Below are positions 35,543 through 42,715 of a stretch of DNA of 64,000 nt, one piece after another (position 1 is the first letter of the stretch; each line of letters opens with the position of its first letter). The stretch is from Polaribacter pectinis (GTDB lineage: Bacteria; Bacteroidota; Bacteroidia; Flavobacteriales; Flavobacteriaceae), in contig NZ_CP060695.1 in the NCBI RefSeq assembly GCF_014352875.1, forward strand, positions 279,501 to 343,500, in the 5' to 3' direction. The translations under genes and the position numbers were made by a program. The notes under the pieces were generated by a model. It made no database searches and was not told the DNA's origin. It saw only the letters and a program-made list of their open reading frames with translations.

Positions 35543-36847
35543 TTAATTTAAAGCTTCTTTATAAACTTTTAAACAACGCTCTCTTGCCTCTTTATGATCT
35601 ACGATTTCTTTAGCATACGTTAATTCTTGAAATTCTGGAACCCACTTTTTAATATATTTTAAATCTTTATCGAACTTTTTGATTTGAGTTGTTGGATTAA
35701 AAATTCTAAAATATGGCGAAGCATCTACACCAGAACCTGCAACCCATTGCCAATTACCAACGTTACTTGCCATTTCGTAATCGTGTAATTTTTCTGCAAA
35801 ATAAGCTTCTCCCCATCTCCAATCGATTAATAAATGTTTGCATAAAAAACTACCCACTAACATTCTTACTCTATTGTGCATAAAACCAGTTTCATTTAAC
35901 TCACGCATTCCTGCATCTACTAAAGGATAACCAGTTTGACCTTCGCACCATTTTTTAAACTCTTTTTCGTTATTTCTCCACTCAATTCTGTCGTATTTTG
36001 ATTTGAAGGCTTCTTTATGAGTTTGTGGAAAATGCCATAAAATCTGCATAAAAAATTCTCGCCAAATTAATTCCTGCCAGAAAATCTCGTTTTTTTCTGC
36101 AGTGGCTTTTTTTATCATTTTTCGAATGCTAACCGTTCCAAATCGTAAATGCGGGCCTAATTTTGAAGTAGCATCTTTTGCTGGAAAATTTCTAGTTTCT
36201 TCGTATTCTTGAATTAAAGTAGGCGTAACATCGTACTCTTTAATTTCTTGTTTCGATTTAGTAAAACCTAAATCAGACAATGAGAGATTTGGTAAACGTG
36301 TATTTTTTACCAAATTTTTTAGGAAGGAATTAGTGTAGTAGATATCTAAATTATGTGTTTTAAATTTTTCTTTCCACACTTTCATGAAAGGCGTATAAAC
36401 CACATAAGGAGTACCATCTTTTTTTACAACTTCGTCTTTTTCGAAAATTACTTGGTCTTTAAAAGTCTTAAAATTGATGTTACTATCAGCTAATAGTTTC
36501 TCTATTTCTTCATCTCTTTCTTTTGCATACGGCTCATAATCTCTATTTGTAAAAACGGTATCAATTTTATATTCTTTTATTAAATTTTGATAAATATTCT
36601 TTGGAGTTCCATGAAAAATAGCCAAACTACTGTCGTTTTCATCTTGTAAGGTTTTTCTCATTTTTTGCAATTCATCAAAAATAAAGTTGACTCTTGCATC
36701 GTCTTTTGGTAGTTTGTCTAAAATATTTTCATCAAAAATAAAAATAGGTAGAACAGGATTCTCACTTTTTAAAGCGTTGTAAAAACCTATATTGTCATCT
36801 AATCTTAAATCACGTCTAAACCAAAAAATATTTATTTTGTCTTTCAT
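35543..36847 (-). CDS. phrB: Deoxyribodipyrimidine photolyase (class I CPD-type)
   Basis: 434 residues. N-terminal Rossmann antenna domain (FWFRRDLRLDDN) and C-terminal FAD domain with the hallmark block ASNVGNWQWVAGSGVDA, ending in FNPTTQ. Repairs cyclobutane pyrimidine dimers with blue light using reduced FAD; the antenna is normally methenyltetrahydrofolate or a deazaflavin. The Trp chain residue in NWQW is retained. ATG 36847 begins one base after the SRPBCC stop; the longer reading from 36865 would overlap it. Part of the operon running from 41115. Confidence 0.93.
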   Translation of the reverse strand: MKDKINIFWFRRDLRLDDNIGFYNALKSENPVLPIFIFDENILDKLPKDDARVNFIFDELQKMRKTLQDENDSSLAIFHGTPKNIYQNLIKEYKIDTVFTNRDYEPYAKERDEEIEKLLADSNINFKTFKDQVIFEKDEVVKKDGTPYVVYTPFMKVWKEKFKTHNLDIYYTNSFLKNLVKNTRLPNLSLSDLGFTKSKQEIKEYDVTPTLIQEYEETRNFPAKDATSKLGPHLRFGTVSIRKMIKKATAEKNEIFWQELIWREFFMQILWHFPQTHKEAFKSKYDRIEWRNNEKEFKKWCEGQTGYPLVDAGMRELNETGFMHNRVRMLVGSFLCKHLLIDWRWGEAYFAEKLHDYEMASNVGNWQWVAGSGVDASPYFRIFNPTTQIKKFDKDLKYIKKWVPEFQELTYAKEIVDHKEARERCLKVYKEALN

Positions 36848-36848
36848 T

Positions 36849-37313
36849 TTACTTGTATTCTCCAAAAAGTTCTGTCAATTTTTTCTGTCTATATTCAAAT
36901 ATTTCTTCCAATTTTGGTTTCACTAAAAAAGGATGTACCATTTGCCCTAAAATTCCCATAGGAACTTTGTAATCTATAATATCTTCCATTTCTACACCAT
37001 CCTCAATTTCTTTGATAAAATGTTTGTGATGCCATAAAGCATAAGGTCCAAAACGTTGTTCGTCTACAAAATATTCGTTGTCTTTTACGTGCGTAATTTC
37101 TGTGACCCATTTTGTTTTTATCCCTAAAATCGGAGTAACAATATATTGAATTATTTGTCCAGGATACATAGGTCTGTCTGCTCCTGAAAGGATATCAAAA
37201 CTCATATAATCTGGAGTAATTGTTTTTAAATTCTTCGGATTCGATAAGAATTCCCAACCTTTTTCTAATGAAATTGGTAGATTTTGTTTTCTGTGAAACG
37301 TGTATATTTTCAT
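36849..37313 (-). CDS. SRPBCC-family ligand-binding protein
   Basis: 154 residues with the START/Bet v1-like (SRPBCC) plan: FHRKQNLPISLEKGWEFLSN, then a curved sheet, then a long C-terminal helix (VKPKLEEIFEYRQKKLTELF). This group is frequently linked to photolyase and SDR genes in light-stress clusters. Hydrophobic ligand unknown. One base separates it from tspO and one from phrB. Confidence 0.8.
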   Translation of the reverse strand: MKIYTFHRKQNLPISLEKGWEFLSNPKNLKTITPDYMSFDILSGADRPMYPGQIIQYIVTPILGIKTKWVTEITHVKDNEYFVDEQRFGPYALWHHKHFIKEIEDGVEMEDIIDYKVPMGILGQMVHPFLVKPKLEEIFEYRQKKLTELFGEYK

Positions 37314-37314
37314 C

Positions 37315-37776
37315 TTAATTATGAATTAAAATATATAGATTTAAGGAAGTTGCAATGCACAGCCAAATCTTATATGGAAGTAATAAATATTTGTAATATT
37401 TTACTTTATTACTCAAATTGAAGAAGTAATAAAATAGGAGGGAAGTCAATAATGTAATGGTTATCAACCCAAATAAAACCAAATTTTGGTTGAAGAAAAT
37501 ATAATTCCAACTTACATTCAATATAAATTGAAGTAGAAAAAATAATTTCATTTTCTTGGAATTTTCTTCAGAAAACAATTTTCCTAAATAAATGGAAAAG
37601 CAAATCATAATTAATGTCCAAGCAACACCAAAAACCCAACCTGGAGGTGTCCAAGGAGCTTTATTTAAATTGATGTACCAATCTGTCATTGGTCCATTTT
37701 CCATGAGCCAATTTCCAATTGCCAAACCACCAAAATTGATGATTAAAAATAATATGGTAAACTTTAATTGTTTCAT
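37315..37776 (-). CDS. tspO: TspO/MBR (tryptophan-rich sensory protein)
   Basis: 153 residues, five TM helices, with the family WYxxLxKPxWxPP region seen as WYINLNKAPWTPPGW and the helix-3 block WTLIMICFSIYLGKLF. TspO binds tetrapyrroles and is implicated in light- and oxygen-dependent responses and porphyrin handling. Two bases after the Lacal_2735 gene. Confidence 0.93.
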   Translation of the reverse strand: MKQLKFTILFLIINFGGLAIGNWLMENGPMTDWYINLNKAPWTPPGWVFGVAWTLIMICFSIYLGKLFSEENSKKMKLFFLLQFILNVSWNYIFFNQNLVLFGLITITLLTSLLFYYFFNLSNKVKYYKYLLLPYKIWLCIATSLNLYILIHN

Positions 37777-37778
37777 CT

Positions 37779-37952
37779 TTAAGAATTTGCTTTCAACTTT
37801 TCTATTTCTTTCAACAAATTATCTGCTTCTAAATATTTCTGATCACTATCACTTCTATTGATAGATTGAAGCTTAAAACCTTCTTCCATCAATTTTTTAT
37901 ATTTTTCTTGTAATTTTTCTACTTCCGATTTCTTTTTGAAAAGTCCGAACAT
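37779..37952 (-). CDS. Lacal_2735-family small protein (57 aa)
   Basis: A 57-residue protein starting MFGLFKKKSEVEKLQEKYKK and ending LLKEIEKLKANS: a short MFG(L)FKKK head and one long amphipathic helix. This matches the Lacal_2735 family of flavobacteria by memory. The start codon overlaps the glutathione-peroxidase stop by one base (TAATG), and the stop is two bases before tspO. Function unknown; fixed position within the light cluster suggests stress adaptation. Confidence 0.8.
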   Translation of the reverse strand: MFGLFKKKSEVEKLQEKYKKLMEEGFKLQSINRSDSDQKYLEADNLLKEIEKLKANS

Positions 37953-38425
37953 TATTTTAAGTGTTTAGTAATTTTAGAACTCAATGGTTTTGTAATTGAA
38001 AAATAATAATCGATTAATTTTCCTTCAGGAGAAACCAAATATTTTTGAAAATTCCACTTAACAGTAGAACTTTTTTTGCTATTAAATTCTCTATTTGTTA
38101 GCCAAGTATATAAAGGATGTTGGTTAATTCCTTTCACATCTACTTTTTCTGTAATTAGAAACGAAACTCCATAATTTACCTCACAAAACTCTTGAATTTC
38201 AGAAGCATTTCCAGGTTCTTGTTTTCCAAATTGATTGCAAGGAACTCCAATAACCACCAAGTTTTCTTTGTATTGACTACTCAATTCTTCCATTTCTTTA
38301 TATTGTGAAGTAAAGCCACATTTCGAAGCGACATTTACAAACAAGATAAATTTGTTTTTGTATTCAGATAAGTCAATAGCTTTATTTTGTAAACTATTAA
38401 TTTTAATATCGTAGATATTGGTCAT
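37952..38425 (-). CDS. Glutathione-peroxidase-family thiol peroxidase
   Basis: 157 residues, thioredoxin fold. Peroxidatic Cys in NVASKCGFTSQY replaces selenocysteine; the Gln (GVPCNQFGKQEP) and Trp/Asn (WNFQKYLV) of the catalytic tetrad are present. The extra Cys in PCNQF fits a thioredoxin-dependent mechanism. Reduces hydrogen and lipid peroxides in the cytosol. Between the SDR gene and Lacal_2735 gene with almost no spacing. Confidence 0.92.
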   Translation of the reverse strand: MTNIYDIKINSLQNKAIDLSEYKNKFILFVNVASKCGFTSQYKEMEELSSQYKENLVVIGVPCNQFGKQEPGNASEIQEFCEVNYGVSFLITEKVDVKGINQHPLYTWLTNREFNSKKSSTVKWNFQKYLVSPEGKLIDYYFSITKPLSSKITKHLK

Positions 38426-38428
38426 ATT

Positions 38429-39112
38429 TTAAATTTTGAAACTAACAATTCCGCAATCTAATTCGAAAATTTGTCCGGAAATAGATGTTGCTTTGTCAGA
38501 AATTAAGAAAGTTGCTAAATCTGCAACTTCAGTAGGTTGTAAGTATTTTTTAAGAGGATGACGTTCTGTGATATTTTCTATCATACGTTCATTTCTTAAA
38601 AGTTTTGAAGCCAGTTCAGTATCTGTAACTGTGGGTGCAATTGCATTTACACGAATCGTGGGTGCTAATTCTGCGCCTAAAGATTTTGTTAAACCTTCCA
38701 CAGCAGATTTTGCTGCAGCCACACTTGCGTGAAAAGGCATACCTAATTTGGCGGCAACTGTGCTAAATAATAAAATATTTGGGTTGTTTCCTTTTTTTAG
38801 TGAAGGTAAATAATGTTGAATCGCTTTTACAGCACCAACAACGTTAATTTCGAAATCGTTTCTAAAATCTTCTAACTTTAATCTCGAAATTGGTTTTAAG
38901 TTAATGCTTCCAGGACAGTATATTAAAGCGTTTATTTCTTCAATTTCTGGTAAAGCATCTTCTAAAATATTGCAGTTATAATGAGTAAGATTAGTGTGAG
39001 GCTGCAAAGGAGCAGATCTGCTTATGTTTATAATTGAGTTTTCTTCAACTAAAGCAGTTACAATTGCATTTCCAATTCCTTTGCTTCCTCCAATAACTAA
39101 TATTTTTCTCAT
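38429..39112 (-). CDS. Short-chain dehydrogenase/reductase
   Basis: 227 residues, classical SDR. Cofactor motif GGSKGIG at 7-13, NAG-equivalent replaced by YCPGSIN, catalytic Ser in LLFSTVA. The usual YxxxK is altered: the aligned segment reads FHASVAAAKSAVEG, with His-Ala in the Tyr area, so catalysis may be modified. Substrate unknown. Three bases from the glutathione-peroxidase-like gene. Confidence 0.82.
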   Translation of the reverse strand: MRKILVIGGSKGIGNAIVTALVEENSIINISRSAPLQPHTNLTHYNCNILEDALPEIEEINALIYCPGSINLKPISRLKLEDFRNDFEINVVGAVKAIQHYLPSLKKGNNPNILLFSTVAAKLGMPFHASVAAAKSAVEGLTKSLGAELAPTIRVNAIAPTVTDTELASKLLRNERMIENITERHPLKKYLQPTEVADLATFLISDKATSISGQIFELDCGIVSFKI

Positions 39113-39119
39113 AGTGCTT

Positions 39120-39335
39120 TTAAGGTCTTCCTTTCAAGCGCTTTTCAATTTTTTGTTTTACAACTGTTAAGCGCTTCATCAAATCCATTAATTCTGGATC
39201 TTTTTCTTTTTTATATTCTTCGTTAAGCTCTAATACTAAAGCTTTTACTTCTCTTGATGCTAAAATTCTATCACTTGTAGTTTTAAATGAGAATTTTCTT
39301 GTCTCAAATTCTACTGCCTTTTCTTTTAATGTCAT
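39120..39335 (-). CDS. Small helical protein, paralogue B (71 aa)
   Basis: 71 residues, charged and all-helical: FETRKFSFKTTSDRILASRE then LMDLMKRLTVVKQKIEKRLK. About 60 % identical by eye to the neighbouring 75-aa protein, so the pair arose by tandem duplication. No family recognised and no membrane segment. Located between the paralogue and the SDR gene. Confidence 0.72.
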   Translation of the reverse strand: MTLKEKAVEFETRKFSFKTTSDRILASREVKALVLELNEEYKKEKDPELMDLMKRLTVVKQKIEKRLKGRP

Positions 39336-39413
39336 TATCTTGTATATTCGATTTTTTATCTAATTTTCGAATATAATTATAATTGTTAGAAAAGCAAGCA
39401 AAAAGTGAATTTA

Positions 39414-39641
39414 TTATGCAGTTAAAGGTTTTCCCTTTAAACGTTTCTCAATTCTTTGCTTGATTACAGTTAGACGTTTCATGATATCCATAATCTTTTC
39501 GTCTTTATTTTCTTTGTAAATTTCGTTTAAACTCAAGACCAAATCTTTTGCTTCTCTTGCGGCCATAATACGATCGCTTGTTGTTGGGAATCTCATTTTT
39601 CTTGTCTCAAATTCCAGTGCTTTTTTTATTAATAAATTCAT
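39414..39641 (-). CDS. Small helical protein, paralogue A (75 aa)
   Basis: 75 residues: FETRKMRFPTTSDRIMAARE then IMDIMKRLTVIKQRIEKRLK. The conserved core is FETRK-F-TTSDRI-A-RE-K-LVL-LNE-YKE plus MKRLTV-KQ-IEKRLKG, shared with the next gene. Two bases after folE, hence co-transcribed with it. Function unknown. Confidence 0.72.
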   Translation of the reverse strand: MNLLIKKALEFETRKMRFPTTSDRIMAAREAKDLVLSLNEIYKENKDEKIMDIMKRLTVIKQRIEKRLKGKPLTA

Positions 39642-39643
39642 AA

Positions 39644-40336
39644 TTAGTAATTTAAAGTGTTTTGTAATTCTGCTATTTTTTCTTGATTTTGGAATTTTCC
39701 TCCAAAATAAGAGGTGACAGTAGAAGAAGTATCATCTTTAATTCCTCTTGAAGAAACACATAAATGTTTTGCATCAATTATTACTGCAACATCTTCTGTG
39801 TTTAAAATTCCTTTTAATTCTTCCGCAATTTGGTTTGTTAATCTTTCTTGAACTTGCGGTCTTTTTGCATAATATTGTACGATTCTGTTCAATTTAGAAA
39901 GTCCGATTACTTTTCCTGATGAAATATAGGCAACATGTGCTTTTCCAATAATTGGCACAAAATGATGCTCGCAATTAGAATAGAAAGTAATATTTTTTTC
40001 CACCAACATTTGGTTGTATTGATATTTGTTATCAAACAAAGCAACTTTTGGTTTATTTGCCGGGTTTAATCCGCTGAATATTTCATCAATATACATTTTG
40101 GCAACTCTTTTTGGAGTACCTTGTAAAGAATCATCAGTTAAATCCAATCCCATTACATCCATTATTTCTGAAAATAAATGCGCTATTTTTTCTTTTTTCT
40201 TTTCATCAGAAATTTCAAATGCATTCGCTTTCATTGGAGTTTGTAAACCCGTAAATAAGTGGTCGTCTCCAACTTCTTCGAATGAAAAGCCGTTTAATTT
40301 TTCTGAAATTTCTTTTGGTATTATTTCTGTAATCAT
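39644..40336 (-). CDS. folE: GTP cyclohydrolase I
   Basis: Converts GTP to 7,8-dihydroneopterin triphosphate, the entry to folate and pterins. 230 residues; zinc and catalytic block NCEHHFVPIIGKAHVAYI, then GLSKLNRIV and RPQVQERLTNQIAE, and a late Cys-bearing KHLCVSSRG. Its place amid four photolyase/cryptochrome genes fits supply of the folate antenna chromophore; this link is inference but recurs in other bacteria. Confidence 0.96.
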   Translation of the reverse strand: MITEIIPKEISEKLNGFSFEEVGDDHLFTGLQTPMKANAFEISDEKKKEKIAHLFSEIMDVMGLDLTDDSLQGTPKRVAKMYIDEIFSGLNPANKPKVALFDNKYQYNQMLVEKNITFYSNCEHHFVPIIGKAHVAYISSGKVIGLSKLNRIVQYYAKRPQVQERLTNQIAEELKGILNTEDVAVIIDAKHLCVSSRGIKDDTSSTVTSYFGGKFQNQEKIAELQNTLNY

Positions 40337-40396
40337 AATTTGTCTTTTTAATGTGCTGTCTTTAAGTACTCTAAACTTAAAAGCAAAGCACGGTTT

Positions 40397-40669
40397 TTAT
40401 CTTTTTGCTATAGAGTTGTTTGATATTGATTTTTGCCTCGAACACTTAAATCTTCCTTTTTCGAAAGTTCTTAATTTCTCGTGTTTCGTTTTCCTTCCTT
40501 GAACTCTTTCTCGCCACATTTTAAAGCTTTTCGGCTTCATTTCTCTTCGCATTAAATCGATAACTTCTTGTTCTTTTAATCCGAATTGAAAATTAATTGC
40601 TTCGAAAGTTGTTCTGTCTTCCCAAGCCATCTCTATTATTCTATCAATTGCTATACCATCTAAAACCAT
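40397..40669 (-). CDS. TIGR03643/DUF2805-family protein
   Basis: 90 residues, basic. IDRIIEMAWEDRTTFEAINFQ followed by FGLKEQEVIDLMRREMKP and FKMWRERVQGRKTKHEK is the TIGR03643 signature; the first part resembles an HTH. Commonly found beside photolyase genes. Function unknown. ATG 40669 is chosen over an upstream TTG at 40675. It follows the unknown 144-aa protein by 11 bp. Confidence 0.87.
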   Translation of the reverse strand: MVLDGIAIDRIIEMAWEDRTTFEAINFQFGLKEQEVIDLMRREMKPKSFKMWRERVQGRKTKHEKLRTFEKGRFKCSRQKSISNNSIAKR

Positions 40670-40680
40670 ACTCAATCAAT

Positions 40681-41115
40681 TTAATTTATAGCGTCATAAA
40701 ACTCGTAATTCTTGTCGTTTTCAATTTTTAAGTCCACCAATTTGTCAATAAATTTTTTATTTTCTTTTAGTAATTTATTACTTGTAAATCTTACAAAGTT
40801 TCCTTGTGCGTGTATGCTAAAACCATCTGTTTTATACATATAAAGTTGATAAAAAGGAATTGCCCAACTGAAGTTTTTGAGTCCTTTATTAATATGAACT
40901 AAAATTCCTTTTTTTCTGATTTCGATATTTGCATAGTTAATATCAGAAACGACATTCATTATATTTCTGAAATTAGGGCTTACATCAGAAACCATCATTC
41001 TTTTAGAACCTACACCTTTCTTTTTTATAGCTTCAAAAAAAGTGTAAGCAGATCCTACTAAATCATTTATAGTAGCTTCTTCATCTTTATTTTTATGTGT
41101 TGTATTAAAAATCAC
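40681..41115 (-). CDS. Unknown protein, first gene of the second light-cluster operon
   Basis: About 144 residues; no family recognised. N-terminal half helical (TINDLVGSAYTFFEAIKKKG), then a likely beta-rich part (ANIEIRKKGILVHINKG, SWAIPFYQLYMYKTDGFSIH) and a helical end. The apparent TTG start at 41121 lies inside the exact -7 element TATCTTTG and cannot be translated if that element is used; GTG 41115 is the first usable in-frame codon, giving a leaderless or nearly leaderless mRNA. A position directly behind the palindromic operator makes it a candidate regulator or sensor component. Confidence 0.6.
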   Translation of the reverse strand: MIFNTTHKNKDEEATINDLVGSAYTFFEAIKKKGVGSKRMMVSDVSPNFRNIMNVVSDINYANIEIRKKGILVHINKGLKNFSWAIPFYQLYMYKTDGFSIHAQGNFVRFTSNKLLKENKKFIDKLVDLKIENDKNYEFYDAIN

Positions 41116-41118
41116 ACT

Positions 41119-41126
41119 CAAAGATA
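41119..41126 (-). promoter_or_regulatory. -7 promoter element of the 41115-35144 operon
   Basis: TATCTTTG, exact TANNTTTG on the minus strand, identical to the element of the other light operon at 47709. No TTTG -33 box; the palindrome at 41138 occupies the upstream region, consistent with an activator-dependent promoter. Confidence 0.65.
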
Positions 41127-41137
41127 CATAAAATATA

Positions 41138-41175
41138 TTTTTGTTTAACTATTATTTGTTATTGATAAACAAAAA
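41138..41175 (-). promoter_or_regulatory. Palindromic operator, copy B (10-bp arms, 18-bp spacer)
   Basis: Arms TTTTTGTTTA (41138-41147) and TAAACAAAAA (41166-41175) are perfect inverted repeats separated by 18 bp. Copy A at 47718 has the same arms except for the outermost base pair and the same 18-bp spacer length with unrelated spacer sequence. The gap to the -7 element is 11 nt here and 1 nt in copy A, a difference of one helical turn. Confidence 0.72.
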
Positions 41176-41236
41176 TTAAGAAAGTATTAACAATCAGTGT
41201 AATAAGGAAGTAATAAAAATTCTGTTTTAATAGAAA

Positions 41237-42715
41237 CTACAGCATTTTATCTCTGGTTGTAATGGTATGTTTTTTAAAAATTCTACTGCTTTCTGCAACA
41301 ACATCTGGGTCGTCTTTCATTTTCCAGAGAATTTCTGTTGCTTTTTTACGAGTTAATTTAATGTCTACAATCGTTTTAGGATAATCTGTTCCTAAATGGA
41401 AATTATTAAATTGCTCATCTAAAGAAGTCATTAAATAAGGTTCATGAATAAATGCTGTGGGTAAATTTGCTAGTTCTGGAACCCATTTTTTTATAAAAGT
41501 TGCATCTTCATCATGCTCTTTGCTGTTCTTAATGGGGTTATAAATGCGAAGCGTGTCTAAACCAGTATCGCCAGAACTCATCTGTAATTGAGGAAAGTGA
41601 ATGCCAGGTTCGAAATCTAAAAACATTTGTGATAAATGTTTGCTTGCATCTTGCCAAGGTTGCCACAAAATATGAGTGAAAAATGAAACCAATAATGCTC
41701 GCATTCTAAAGTTTAAATAACCGGTTTCATTTAAACAACGCATACTTGCATCGACTAGAGGGAAACCAGTTTGCCCATTTCTCCAAGCTTCTTGGTACTT
41801 TTCTGAAATGCTTTTCTTCAATTTTTGAAAACCTTTATTCAAACTTGCATTTTCCATGGTATGTTCCATTTCAAATTTTTGAATAAAATGAGCCTGCCAT
41901 CTTAAACGTGAAGTAAAAGCATCTAAATGTCTTTTATTATTGTCATTCTTCGCTTCATTTGCTTGCTGAAAAATTTGTTTGATAGAAACATTTCCCCAAG
42001 AAATATAAGGCGATAATCGACTACAACTTTCTCTTGCCAAAGCTGGTTTCGAAATATTGTACATATATTGTTTATGCCTTGTTTCAAAGAAGGTTTTTGC
42101 GTATTTCCAGGCTGTTTTTGTGCCTCCTTTTTGAAATATTTTTGAAGTAGGAGTTTCTAAATCAACAATAGTAAACCCTTTTTTTAAGTCGTTAATTTCT
42201 TCAGAAGAAACAAGTTTTTCCGTTTTTAAATTGATTTTAATCTGATTGGAATTCATATATTCTTCCCAGTGTTCAAACCAATCTTCTCTATTTAATAAGC
42301 CTCTTAAAATGGCATTATTTTTATTTTCTATCCAATTAATTGAATTATTTCTACAAAAACGAGCAAAATCTTTATCTCGATTATAGGTTAGTAATAAGCC
42401 AGTTTCTTGATGCGAAAAAACAGTGTTTATTTTATAACTATTTAAAAGCTGATTAAAAGTCGTTGTAACTTCGGAAGAGACGCATAAAATTTCTGAGTTA
42501 AAAGCTTTTAAATCTTCGTTCAAATCGACTAAAGATTGTTTTATAAAGTTCCAATGACGTTCGCTATAATGCAAATCATTTTGAAGCGATTTTTCAAAAA
42601 CATACAAAAACAACACTCTTTTTTTTGATGCCAAAGCATTGTAAATCGCCTCATTATCTTGGATTCTTAAATCGCGTTTAAACCAAACAACATTTATTTC
42701 TTCTCTGTTACTCAT
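41237..42715 (-). CDS. Photolyase/cryptochrome-family protein with divergent FAD region
   Basis: 492 residues. Starts as a photolyase (VVWFKRDLRIQDNEAIYNAL) and has the FAD-domain block NGQTGFPLVDASMRCLNETG. Where canonical photolyases read xNxGNWQW, it reads EPGIHFPQLQMSSGDTGLDT, lacking the Asn that contacts flavin N5 and the Trp of the electron-transfer chain at that position. Belongs to a bacterial subgroup whose function is poorly defined. Last gene of the first light operon; overlaps the next gene upstream by 8 bp. Confidence 0.85.
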   Translation of the reverse strand: MSNREEINVVWFKRDLRIQDNEAIYNALASKKRVLFLYVFEKSLQNDLHYSERHWNFIKQSLVDLNEDLKAFNSEILCVSSEVTTTFNQLLNSYKINTVFSHQETGLLLTYNRDKDFARFCRNNSINWIENKNNAILRGLLNREDWFEHWEEYMNSNQIKINLKTEKLVSSEEINDLKKGFTIVDLETPTSKIFQKGGTKTAWKYAKTFFETRHKQYMYNISKPALARESCSRLSPYISWGNVSIKQIFQQANEAKNDNNKRHLDAFTSRLRWQAHFIQKFEMEHTMENASLNKGFQKLKKSISEKYQEAWRNGQTGFPLVDASMRCLNETGYLNFRMRALLVSFFTHILWQPWQDASKHLSQMFLDFEPGIHFPQLQMSSGDTGLDTLRIYNPIKNSKEHDEDATFIKKWVPELANLPTAFIHEPYLMTSLDEQFNNFHLGTDYPKTIVDIKLTRKKATEILWKMKDDPDVVAESSRIFKKHTITTRDKML

